Positions 7,233-14,136 of a stretch of 34,663 bases of DNA are shown here, in pieces. This DNA is from JALOAD01 sp023228995 [NCBI: Candidatus Muiribacterium halophilum]. GTDB taxonomy: Bacteria; Muiribacteriota; Muiribacteriia; Muiribacteriales. Location: assembly GCA_023228995.1 (NCBI GenBank), contig JALOAD010000038.1:1-34663 (forward strand). Reading direction: 5' to 3'. The notes beneath the pieces are model-generated. The model searched no databases, was not told the DNA's origin, and worked only from the letters and a program-made list of their open reading frames with translations. Every line of letters begins with the position of its first letter. Position 1 is the first letter of the stretch. The position numbers were made by a program, and so were the translations under genes.

Positions 7233-7523
7233 ATGGAAAACATGACTAATTTTTTTATGAACGATGAATTTATTGAAATGACAAAGAAAAATATTGATTT
7301 TACAATGGATCTTTTTAAAACAAATATGAAACAAGGTCAGACTTTTATGAAAGAAAATGTAACTGAATATTTTTCAAATCTAAATAAAAATCTTGAATAT
7401 CTTGAAAAAAATTATGAAAAAACAGCTTCTCAGAACGAAGATATTGTTAAAGTTTATAAAGAAAATATAGAAAAAATTTATGAAACTGCTAAAAGATTAC
7501 ACGGAAAGATTAACAATAAATAA
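7233..7523 (+). CDS. Phasin-like PHA granule protein B
   Basis: A 96-aa helical protein that aligns without gaps along most of its length with phasin A (shared MDLFKTN/MDMFKTN, KENIEK/KENVEK, KNYEK/KNYDK). It is therefore a tandem paralog separated by one gene. A GGAG ribosome site precedes the ATG. A GC-richer hairpin (7537-7579) between it and phaC may lower read-through, which would give more phasin than synthase. Function is inferred from the operon. Confidence 0.7.
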   Translation: MENMTNFFMNDEFIEMTKKNIDFTMDLFKTNMKQGQTFMKENVTEYFSNLNKNLEYLEKNYEKTASQNEDIVKVYKENIEKIYETAKRLHGKINNK

Positions 7524-7536
7524 AACATGTATTTTT

Positions 7537-7579
7537 ATGAATGGAAGTCCTGTTTTTGAAGGCAGGACTTTTCATTCAT
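7537..7579 (+). terminator. Intra-operon hairpin between phasin B and phaC (partial terminator or mRNA stabiliser)
   Basis: ATGAATG-G-AAGTCCTG (7537-7552) pairs with CAGGACTT-TT-CATTCAT (7563-7579) around a 10-base loop. There is no U-run after it, so it is more likely an attenuating or 3'-end-stabilising structure than a full stop. Confidence 0.55.
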
Positions 7580-7613
7580 AACAACCTAAAATACAGTAAT
7601 TTGCGAGGAAAAT

Positions 7614-8735
7614 ATGGATAATGAAAATGATGTTATTTTTGGTAAAATAAAAGGTTATGAAGCTAGTACAAGAGAGTTTGGGAAATTAATCAAAGAATTT
7701 AGTATGTCCAAAAATAGTGAATTAAAAAAATATATAACAGAAAACATACATGGAAAATCTCAAATAAGGCAAGCTCAAAAACAAGTATATGAAACACCTT
7801 CTCAAACAATATATACTGAATCTTCATGGAGAATACTTAGTTATACAAAAAATCCTAAATGGAGTAATCCTATTCTTTTAATACCATCTCTTATAAATAG
7901 ATATTATATTCTTGATCTTATGGAAAATGCTTCTTTTGTAAAATTTTTAAGTGAAAAAGGTGTAAATGTATATCTTTTAGACTGGGGAATTCCTGGACCT
8001 GAGCATGATCATCTTGAATTATCTACTTATGTTTTTAAATGGATTGGAAGAGCTGTCAGAAAAGTTTTAAATCATGCAAACGCTGAAAACCTTACAATGA
8101 TGGGATATTGCATGGGTGCTACTATTGCAGCTTTGTATGCAAGTAAAAATCAAGATTTGGTAAATGGTTTTATTTCACTTGCAGCACCTTATGATTTTTC
8201 TGGCGAAGATGCTTTAACTGTAATGGCAAAAAGTATGGATGTAGATAAAATGCTTGAATGTCATGGTGAAATGAGTGCAGATCTTATGCAGTCAGGTTTT
8301 ATGATTGCACAACCTACATCTGTTTATTTTAAAATGAAATCACTTGCTGAAAATGGAAATAATGAAAAAAGAAATAATACATTTATGCATCTTGAAAGAT
8401 GGTTAGCAGATAATGTTTCATTTCCAAAAGAAGCTTATAGAGAATATATAAAGAAATTCTATCAACAGAATCTTCTTGCAAAAGATGAATTGACTTTATC
8501 TGATGAAAAAATTCTTCTATCAGATATTAAAATACCTATTTTAAGTGTTATAGCTTCTAAGGATAATATTGTTATGAAAAATGCTGCTTTAGCATTAAAT
8601 GAAAAAGTTAAATCTACTCAAAAAGATATAATAGAAGTTGAAGCTGGTCACATTGGTATAATAATGGGTAGAAAAGCAAAAGTTGCATGGGAAGGAATAT
8701 TTGATTGGTTTAAAAAAATAAATGTAATAAAGTAA
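7614..8735 (+). CDS. phaC: Poly(3-hydroxyalkanoate) synthase PhaC, class III/IV type
   Basis: This 373-aa enzyme has the size of class III/IV PhaC and polymerises hydroxyacyl-CoA on granules. The lipase-like box is GYCMG with nucleophile Cys166. Asp317 (ASKDN) and His346 (EAGHIG) complete the triad. Conserved blocks ILLIPSLINRYYILDL (about 87-102) and YLLDWGIPGPEH (about 120-131) are present. Class III/IV enzymes need a PhaE or PhaR-type partner, and the likely one is the short PhaE-like protein at 6829. GAGGA precedes the ATG, and the reductase gene follows 19 bases downstream. No thiolase (phaA) is in the window. A second, clearly different PhaC is at 12630-13733. Confidence 0.93.
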   Translation: MDNENDVIFGKIKGYEASTREFGKLIKEFSMSKNSELKKYITENIHGKSQIRQAQKQVYETPSQTIYTESSWRILSYTKNPKWSNPILLIPSLINRYYILDLMENASFVKFLSEKGVNVYLLDWGIPGPEHDHLELSTYVFKWIGRAVRKVLNHANAENLTMMGYCMGATIAALYASKNQDLVNGFISLAAPYDFSGEDALTVMAKSMDVDKMLECHGEMSADLMQSGFMIAQPTSVYFKMKSLAENGNNEKRNNTFMHLERWLADNVSFPKEAYREYIKKFYQQNLLAKDELTLSDEKILLSDIKIPILSVIASKDNIVMKNAALALNEKVKSTQKDIIEVEAGHIGIIMGRKAKVAWEGIFDWFKKINVIK

Positions 8736-8754
8736 ATGAAATTATGGAGGAAAG

Positions 8755-9492
8755 ATGAGATTAAAAGGTAAAGTTGCAATAATAACTGGTGGAGCACAGG
8801 GAATTGGTAAAGTAACAGCAAAAAGATTTTCCGAAGAAGGTGCTTCTGTAATAATATTTGATCTTAATGAAGAAGCAATGAAAACAGCTTGTAATGAAGT
8901 AAAGACTAATGGAAGTGTTGAATATAAAAAAGTAAATGTTACAGATTTTAATGCTATGAAAAATGTTATGAATGATATAATTGCAGATAAAGGTCAAATT
9001 GATATTATTGTAGCAAATGCTGGTATTACAAGAGATTCTATGTGTCATAAAATGTGTGAAGAAAATTTTGATAGTGTTATAAATGTAAATCTTAAAGGTG
9101 CTTTTAATAGTGCAAGAAGTGTTATTGAGCATATGAGAGAAAGACAGTCAGGTAAGATTTTATTTACTTCATCTGTTGTTGGCGAATATGGAAATATGGG
9201 TCAAGTAAACTATGCAGCTTCTAAAGCTGGTGTTATTGGAATGGCTAAAAGTCTTGCAAAAGAACTTGCTTTTAAAAATGTAAATGTAAATGTTGTTGCT
9301 CCTGGATATACTAATACTGAAATGATGGCAACTATTCCTGAAAAAGTTATGGAAAAGATTGTTTCTAAGATTCCTATGGGAAAACTTGCTGAACCTAAAC
9401 AAATTGCAGATGCTTTTGTTTTTCTTGCATCTGATGAAGCAAATTATATAACTGGACATGTTCTCTCCGTAAATGGAGGGTTAACACTCTAG
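8755..9492 (+). CDS. SDR-family 3-oxoacyl-ACP/acetoacetyl-CoA reductase (FabG/PhaB-like)
   Basis: A 245-aa classical short-chain dehydrogenase with the Rossmann motif TGGAQGIG (11-18), NAG (88-90) and the catalytic set Ser140, Tyr153 and Lys157 (YAASK). As the last gene of the PHA operon it most likely makes (R)-3-hydroxyacyl-CoA for PhaC. Asp36 at the end of strand 2 (IIFDLNEE) is the residue that normally favours NAD(H) over NADP(H). It has a strong GGAGG ribosome site and is followed by a clear terminator. It could also serve as FabG in fatty acid synthesis, as sequence alone does not separate FabG from PhaB. Confidence 0.9.
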   Translation: MRLKGKVAIITGGAQGIGKVTAKRFSEEGASVIIFDLNEEAMKTACNEVKTNGSVEYKKVNVTDFNAMKNVMNDIIADKGQIDIIVANAGITRDSMCHKMCEENFDSVINVNLKGAFNSARSVIEHMRERQSGKILFTSSVVGEYGNMGQVNYAASKAGVIGMAKSLAKELAFKNVNVNVVAPGYTNTEMMATIPEKVMEKIVSKIPMGKLAEPKQIADAFVFLASDEANYITGHVLSVNGGLTL

Positions 9493-9518
9493 TGTAACAT
9501 TATATACTCAACCTGTTT

Positions 9519-9552
9519 AGCCGGGCATGTATTTGTCCGGCTTTTTTTATTT
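9519..9552 (+). terminator. Rho-independent terminator of the PHA operon
   Basis: AGCCGG (9519-9524) pairs with CCGGCT (9537-9542), followed by a run of T. Confidence 0.85.
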
Positions 9553-9866
9553 ATCGGACCACATGAAATTTTAAATTTTAAATTTTAAATTTTAAAAAGT
9601 GATTAAAACAAATAATTCTGTCTGCACCTTTCTAAAAATTAAATCCTATAATTTTTATCATTACACTTCAAACTCTAAAATACATCCATGTATTTTTATA
9701 AATTTTTCTAATGCCTCACTTTTATATAATACAATAAACTTAATATTTTCAAAATATCTTTATTGGTTACATATTGAAAAATTTGTAACGAGTTCTCGTA
9801 ATTGCTGTCAGAATTATTTTTTTAATCTTTCTGGTAAATCTAAATTAAAAAATAAATGTAACATTT
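9553..9866. other. Gene-free stretch between the PHA operon and the TonB receptor gene
   Basis: It contains four tandem AAATTTT units (9566-9593). A 92-codon + frame over 9599-9877 is Asn/Ser/Ile/Lys-rich, lacks a ribosome site and runs into the next promoter, so I do not call it. A decayed gene on the - strand cannot be excluded, but I find no recognisable motif. Confidence 0.6.
9566..9593 (+). repeat. AAATTTT tandem repeat (4 copies)
   Basis: Four perfect 7-bp units just after the PHA operon terminator; a simple-sequence tract with no evident function. Confidence 0.8.
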
Positions 9867-9894
9867 TTGAAATTTAGCGATATATATTTATAAG
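9867..9894 (+). promoter_or_regulatory. Promoter of the TonB-dependent receptor gene
   Basis: TTGAAA (9867-9872), 16-bp spacer, TATAAG (9889-9894). The -10 lies inside the 24-bp palindrome at 9878-9901, so a protein bound there would block transcription. Confidence 0.55.
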
Positions 9895-9901
9895 TATATC
9901 G
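9878..9901 (+). promoter_or_regulatory. ModE-type operator palindrome
   Basis: CGATATA (9878-9884) and TATATCG (9895-9901) are exact inverted repeats within a 24-bp site of the form CGATATATA-N6-AGTATATCG. From memory, the E. coli ModE box has the same overall span and CG/TATAT arms. A ModE-domain regulator is encoded just downstream at 11940, which makes it the likely binder. Confidence 0.6.
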
Positions 9902-9939
9902 ATTTGATATACAAAATAATAAAATATAAGGGGCTAGTT

Positions 9940-11847
9940 ATGAAAAGATTAGTTTTAATGTTTATTGTTTTATTTTGTTTTGTAAGTTTTGGAGAAAGTT
10001 ATTGGGATATTGGTAATTTTCTTATAAAAGGTAAAAAAAATGATGAAATTTCAAAAACAGTTCAGGAAGTAGATCTTCACAATGATAATAAAATAAGAAT
10101 TGATAATTTTGAAGATGTATTTAGATTTTTTCCTAATATCAATATAAATGATGGGGATAGAAATGCTGATATAAAAGTAGAAGGGTTTAATTCACTTCAA
10201 TATGGTGTTACTTTAGACGGTGTAACAGTTTATGCAGTTTACGATAATTATCTTGATATTACTCAACTTCCAATAAATGATATTTCAAAATTTAGAATTG
10301 TTAGAGGAGTAGATGCTCTTCTAAATGGACCAGATTCACCTGGAGTTTCAATTGAACTTGAAACTCAAAAACCTGTTTTTGCAAGTAAAAGTACTCTTGA
10401 TATGAGTGTTTTTGATTATAATGGAAGAAAGATTAATTTTAAACAAGAAGGTAAAAAAGGAGATTTTGCTTATATTTTTGGATATAACAAAAAAAAGGCT
10501 GATGGGTGGGGCCTTTCTAAATCATATACTCCAAATGCTATTGAAGACGGAGGATTAAGATTAGGAAGTGATTATGATAGAGAAAATTTTAATATTTATC
10601 TTGGTAAAGTAAATGATAATATAGAACATGGTTTAAGAATTACTACAATTACAAATGAAAATGGAATTCCTGTATTTACATCTGGGAAAACAAGATATTG
10701 GAGATATACAGATTGGGATAAAAAGCAATATAGTTATAATTATATAAAAAAGACTCAAAATTCAAGGATTGAAGCAATTTTATTTAGAGATACATATTAT
10801 AATTTACTTGATTCTTATGATGATAATACTTTTAGTACTCAAGCAACTAAGAAAGCTTTTCACTCAACTCATGATGATGTTTCTGATGGATTGAGAATTG
10901 TCCCTGAATTTAAACTTAAAAATATGGATCTTTCATTGCTTTTATATTATAAAAACGATGAACATACTGAACAGGATGATATTGGTAAAGCTTGGGAAGA
11001 ATTTAGTTCAAAAACCTATTCCTATGCTCTAGCTTCTGATTTTAGAAATGGTTTTAAAGCAGGACTTGCTTGGTCTGAAAAGAAAATTGGTAAAAACAAT
11101 ATTGGTGCAACAAGTGATGGATTTGAAGATACAAATTATTCTGTTGAATATGAATTTGATAAAAACACTTCTATTGAAATATCTCAAAAACATAGATTTC
11201 CAAGTATAAAAGAAATGTTTTCAGGTTATATGGGTGGAATTCTTCCAAACCCAAATCTTGAAACTGAAAAAATTACAACTTATGCTTATTATAAAAATTA
11301 TGGTCAAAATAAGCATAGATTAAAAACAAGATTATATCTTAATAAAGTAGAAGATCAGATTGAAAAAGTAGATACTGGTATATTAGATCCATTTAGTACA
11401 AAAGGTTATAATTATGATCAAAATCAAAATATTGGTGATGTTTATTACACAGGTGTGAGTTTTGATTATATAAAGAAAAATATCAATAGTGATTTTGGAA
11501 TAATCGCTTCCTATATTGATCCTGAAAATAAAACAGGGACTGATAAAAAAATTGACAATTTTGCAAAAGTTAATATTGATATTAATTATACAAATATATA
11601 CAAAAATAATAAATTAACATGGAATATTCATCATACTGGAGAAAGCTATGAGAATGATGGAGCATGGCAAACTATTCCTTCATATAATCTTGTGAATATT
11701 TATTATGATAATTCAATTTTTGTAAATAATTCTACAAGAAAATTTTATATAAATATTAAAAACATATTTGATAAGGATTATTATGCTAATCTTGGAAAAC
11801 CTTGCGAAGGTAAATCTTTTGAATTTGGTCAAATGATTTCATGGTAA
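9940..11847 (+). CDS. TonB-dependent outer-membrane receptor
   Basis: The 635-aa protein has a signal peptide (MKRLVLMFIVLFCFVSFGE), a plug domain at about residues 40-145 (FEDVFRFFPNI, VTLDGVTVY, FRIVRGVDALLNGPDSPG) and a beta-barrel to the end, which finishes with the aromatic Trp typical of outer-membrane proteins. ATG 9940 is chosen over an upstream TTG at 9904 because it has AAGGGG at 9928-9933 and starts the signal peptide. Such receptors import scarce ligands with energy from TonB-ExbBD, which is not in this window. A ModE-like palindrome over the promoter and a ModE-domain gene downstream suggest molybdate, tungstate or a metal-chelate ligand, but this is inference. It could be a siderophore or corrinoid receptor. 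Confidence 0.85.
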   Translation: MKRLVLMFIVLFCFVSFGESYWDIGNFLIKGKKNDEISKTVQEVDLHNDNKIRIDNFEDVFRFFPNININDGDRNADIKVEGFNSLQYGVTLDGVTVYAVYDNYLDITQLPINDISKFRIVRGVDALLNGPDSPGVSIELETQKPVFASKSTLDMSVFDYNGRKINFKQEGKKGDFAYIFGYNKKKADGWGLSKSYTPNAIEDGGLRLGSDYDRENFNIYLGKVNDNIEHGLRITTITNENGIPVFTSGKTRYWRYTDWDKKQYSYNYIKKTQNSRIEAILFRDTYYNLLDSYDDNTFSTQATKKAFHSTHDDVSDGLRIVPEFKLKNMDLSLLLYYKNDEHTEQDDIGKAWEEFSSKTYSYALASDFRNGFKAGLAWSEKKIGKNNIGATSDGFEDTNYSVEYEFDKNTSIEISQKHRFPSIKEMFSGYMGGILPNPNLETEKITTYAYYKNYGQNKHRLKTRLYLNKVEDQIEKVDTGILDPFSTKGYNYDQNQNIGDVYYTGVSFDYIKKNINSDFGIIASYIDPENKTGTDKKIDNFAKVNIDINYTNIYKNNKLTWNIHHTGESYENDGAWQTIPSYNLVNIYYDNSIFVNNSTRKFYINIKNIFDKDYYANLGKPCEGKSFEFGQMISW

Positions 11848-11878
11848 TTTTATAAAATATTCTGTATATGTTAATATT

Positions 11879-11912
11879 AAAGTCTCTGAGTTTAAAACTT
11901 AGAGACTTTTTT
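11879..11912 (+). terminator. Terminator after the TonB receptor gene
   Basis: AAAGTCTCT (11879-11887) pairs with AGAGACTTT (11901-11909), and the stem extends inward through one G-U pair to AGTTT/AAACT. A T-run ends it at 11912. It also argues against starting the next gene at the upstream ATG at 11868. Confidence 0.85.
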
Positions 11913-11939
11913 GTTATTAAAGGTATTATGGAGTTTTTT

Positions 11940-12290
11940 ATGAAAAATGTTAGTGTTGATGGTAAATTTTGGTTAAAAAATAATAAAGATATATGTATAT
12001 CTGAAGGTAAGATTGAACTGATAAAAAAAGTTGTTTCTGAAGGTTCTATTTCAAAAGCTGCAAAAAAAATGCAAATGTCTTATAAAGCAGCTTGGGATAT
12101 GATAGAAGAAATCAATAGTTTTACAAGTAGTGTAATAATTGAAAAAAATCGTGGTGGAAAAAATGGTGGTGGATGTCAGATAACATCATTTGGAAAAAAT
12201 TTTTTAAAAAAATATGACAAAATATCAGAAGAATACTCAGAAATGATAAAAAAACTCAATAAAAAAACTGATGATGAATTTCCAGAATAA
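11940..12290 (+). CDS. ModE N-terminal-domain (LysR-like winged helix) regulator
   Basis: A 116-aa protein whose core, GSISKAAKKMQMSYKAAWDM (residues 35-54), is the helix-turn-helix of the ModE family, followed by the glycine-rich wing GGKNGGG (72-78). It lacks the C-terminal molybdate-binding MOP domains of full ModE (about 260 residues), so ligand sensing, if any, is by another route. ATG 11940 has GGAG at a good distance; ATG 11928 is an alternative adding four residues, while ATG 11868 lies upstream of a terminator and is rejected. It probably binds the palindrome at 9878-9901 and controls the TonB receptor gene. Confidence 0.82.
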   Translation: MKNVSVDGKFWLKNNKDICISEGKIELIKKVVSEGSISKAAKKMQMSYKAAWDMIEEINSFTSSVIIEKNRGGKNGGGCQITSFGKNFLKKYDKISEEYSEMIKKLNKKTDDEFPE

Positions 12291-12323
12291 AAATTAGCAT
12301 GACCAAAGTCATATAAAGCTTGC

Positions 12324-12402
12324 GAAATAGTGAAATAGTGAAAGGGTGAAATAGTGAAATAGTGAAAGGGTGAAAGGGTGAAATGGTGAAATAGTGAAAT
12401 AG
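12324..12402 (+). repeat. GAAATAGT/GAAAGGGT 8-bp tandem array, ten units
   Basis: Ten 8-bp units run back to back with the variants GAAATAGT, GAAAGGGT and GAAATGGT; the order of variants partly repeats. There are no spacers, so it is a simple tandem array that could change copy number. Confidence 0.85.
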
Positions 12403-12433
12403 AAAAAATCAAAATATTAAAAAATCAAAAGCG

Positions 12434-12492
12434 AGATCCCGGCTCAGAATCATGCCGGGATGACAGATTCTCAGAATAGTGCCGGGATGACA
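12434..12492 (-). repeat. REP-like palindromic repeat, copy 2 (inverted)
   Basis: Its reverse complement reads TGTCATCCCGGCACTATTCT, then a second unit, then GAGCCGGGATCT. It matches the doubled unit at 6217-6277 almost base for base, in opposite orientation. Confidence 0.8.
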
Positions 12493-12504
12493 AAAATAAA
12501 TAAA

Positions 12505-12611
12505 GTTAGAGAGTTTAAGGAGTTAAGAGTTAAAAACCTAACCCTGTTTTTCTCTTTATCTCTTAAACTTTTTTTAACCTTAAACCCTTAAACCCTTAAA
12601 CCCTTAAACCC
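12505..12611 (+). repeat. Telomere-like repeat with four perfect TTAAACCC units
   Basis: TTAAACCC occurs four times head to tail (12580-12611). A G-rich, partly complementary half (AGTTTAAGGAGTTAAGAGTT) is upstream. It is the same style of element as 4553-4637, downstream of the second PHA operon. It may serve as a terminator for the - strand phaC. Confidence 0.65.
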
Positions 12612-12629
12612 ATTAAACTATATCATTTA

Positions 12630-13733
12630 TCATTCATTATTTTTTATAAAATTTTCTATATCTTTATATAATTCAAATCTTGCTGGAAGACCTGCAAGTA
12701 TTGTAACATGACCACCTTCGTAAATTTTGTCAATATCAGCTTTGTTTTTTGTTTTTGGAATATTCAAAGCTGCTTCTTTTGGAAAAACATGATCATGTTT
12801 TGCCATAATATTAAATAATGGTATTTTTATATCTTTTAGATTTAATTTTTGATCACCAATTACAAGTTCACCTTTAAAAAGCTTGTTTTCTTGATAAAGA
12901 TCTCGATTGAATTTTCTAAAAATTTCACATGGATAAGGTATATTATCGTTTCCCCAAAAATCAAGTGCTCGATAAAGAGTTACAAATTCATCATTATCAA
13001 CAAGATTAAAAAGATTTCTGTATTTATTAAATGTCATATTTAAATCAAGGAAAGGAAAACCTGCATGTATAAATTGTGGAGAAATAGCACCGTTTTCTTT
13101 AAAAGAATTTACTATTTTGTCAAGATTAAAGGTTTTTGGATTAGTCCATTCTGTAAGTTTGCCACCTTTTGAAAAATCAACTGGTGAAGTTATATTTGTC
13201 ATGGATTTTATAAATCCTTGAGAACTGTATTTGGTTGCATATATTGTTGAAATTACTCCACCAATACATTGTCCTAAAATATGAATATGTTTTTTTCCTG
13301 AATGACGAAAAATTCTTTTAACTATTCTATTTATTGTACCATCTATCATTTCATCAAGAGTATAATCCCCATGTTCTATTCCAGGTTCGCCCCAATCAAT
13401 AATATAAACTGGTATATTGTTTTTAACTAGATGTGAAATCATTGAATGATCTTTTATAAGATCCATTGTATAATTTTTATTAATAAGAGAAGGTATTATA
13501 AGAACAGGAGATATATTAGATTTTTTATCGTTATCTATATAATAATTAAGTTTTGCTGTGTTTTCAGTATATATTGTATTATATAAAGTTGGAGCTAAAC
13601 CGATTTCTCTCCATGCTTTTTGTTTTTCATCAAGTGATTTGAATTGAGTTTTTTCAAGTATTTCCCAAAAATTTTTGCATTTATTTGAAATTTCTTCAAT
13701 CTGTTCAGGACTAATATCAAATTCCTTTTTCAT
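12630..13733 (-). CDS. phaC: Second PHA synthase PhaC, class III/IV type
   Basis: A 367-aa protein with the same fold and order of motifs as the first PhaC: VLIIPSLINKNYTMDLI (about 77-93), YIIDWGEPGIEHGDY (about 110-124), lipase-like box GQCIG with Cys156, Asp314 (AKHDH) and His342 (EGGHVT). The triad is complete, so it should be active. It is well diverged from the 7614 copy outside these motifs, so it may use a different monomer or condition. The start is one base after the stop of the PhaE-like gene, with AAGGAG in that gene's end, giving tight coupling. No fabG or phasin gene lies in this operon. Confidence 0.92.
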   Translation of the reverse strand: MKKEFDISPEQIEEISNKCKNFWEILEKTQFKSLDEKQKAWREIGLAPTLYNTIYTENTAKLNYYIDNDKKSNISPVLIIPSLINKNYTMDLIKDHSMISHLVKNNIPVYIIDWGEPGIEHGDYTLDEMIDGTINRIVKRIFRHSGKKHIHILGQCIGGVISTIYATKYSSQGFIKSMTNITSPVDFSKGGKLTEWTNPKTFNLDKIVNSFKENGAISPQFIHAGFPFLDLNMTFNKYRNLFNLVDNDEFVTLYRALDFWGNDNIPYPCEIFRKFNRDLYQENKLFKGELVIGDQKLNLKDIKIPLFNIMAKHDHVFPKEAALNIPKTKNKADIDKIYEGGHVTILAGLPARFELYKDIENFIKNNE

Positions 13734-13734
13734 A

Positions 13735-14127
13735 TTATTTTTTCTCCTTTACAGTTTTTTTTGTTTTAGAAGGTGTTTTTTTGACATTTTTTGATTTTTT
13801 ATTGTCTAATGATTTTATAAATAATTCTTTAAGTTCTTTTATATCATTTTTTTGTTCATATAATAAATCTTCAAGATCATTTATTTTTGCTTCCTGCTTT
13901 ATAATATATTGTGAAATTTTTGCAATCGATGAAGCAGTTGGTATTGATAATGATTTTGCAATATTGTTTTTTATTTCATCAAGCATTGATTTGGAAGTTA
14001 ATGCTCCTTCCATTGATTTACTCATGTTTTTTAAAAAGTCTGGATTATTCATTAATTCATCAAACCAATCTTTAACCATTTTTTCCCATTGTTTGGAAAA
14101 ATCATCCATTGCATTCATATTCCACAT
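13735..14127 (-). CDS. Short PhaE-like PHA synthase subunit
   Basis: A 130-aa helical protein with a W-rich N-terminus (WEKMVKDWFDELMNN), a conserved-looking SIPTASSIAKISQYIIKQE (about 66-84) that resembles the C-terminal region of PhaE, a short coiled coil and a Lys/Thr-rich tail. The layout mirrors the protein at 6829-7215. It is directly upstream of phaC (1-base gap), as phaE genes usually are, which makes a synthase-partner role more convincing here than at 6829. GAGGTG serves as ribosome site. It is about a third of the normal PhaE length. Confidence 0.65.
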   Translation of the reverse strand: MWNMNAMDDFSKQWEKMVKDWFDELMNNPDFLKNMSKSMEGALTSKSMLDEIKNNIAKSLSIPTASSIAKISQYIIKQEAKINDLEDLLYEQKNDIKELKELFIKSLDNKKSKNVKKTPSKTKKTVKEKK

Positions 14128-14136
14128 ATTAACACC

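Larger units (their letters stand above)
12291..12629. other. Gene-free repeat cluster between the ModE-like gene and the second PHA operon
   Basis: Three unrelated repeats stand in a row: an 8-bp tandem array (12324-12402), an inverted REP-like copy (12434-12492) and a TTAAACCC-type element (12505-12611). A reverse-strand frame at 12176-12412 only translates the tandem array and is not a gene. Confidence 0.8.

Noticed and set aside
8761-9459. Two - strand frames (8761-9132 and 9169-9459) under the reductase gene
   Set aside because: Antisense shadows of the fabG-like gene, rich in Asn, Ile, Ser and Phe as expected from AT-rich codons.
9599-9877. 92-codon + frame before the TonB receptor
   Set aside because: No ribosome site, biased composition, overlaps the -35 of the next promoter and shows no motif.
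11868-11939. Upstream ATG (11868) start for the ModE-like gene
   Set aside because: The added codons cover the receptor gene's terminator hairpin; ATG 11940 has a proper GGAG site and fits the family's N-terminus.
12324-12402. Possible CRISPR array
   Set aside because: Units are 8 bp with no spacers and no cas genes are present; it is a simple tandem repeat.
12176-12412. 78-codon - strand frame with a repeated HYFTISPF pattern
   Set aside because: It is only the translation of the 8-bp tandem array and the antisense of the ModE-like gene end.
12580-12611. Possible true telomere or linear-replicon end
   Set aside because: Only four units, lying between genes in the middle of a continuous sequence; the similarity to telomeric repeats is superficial.
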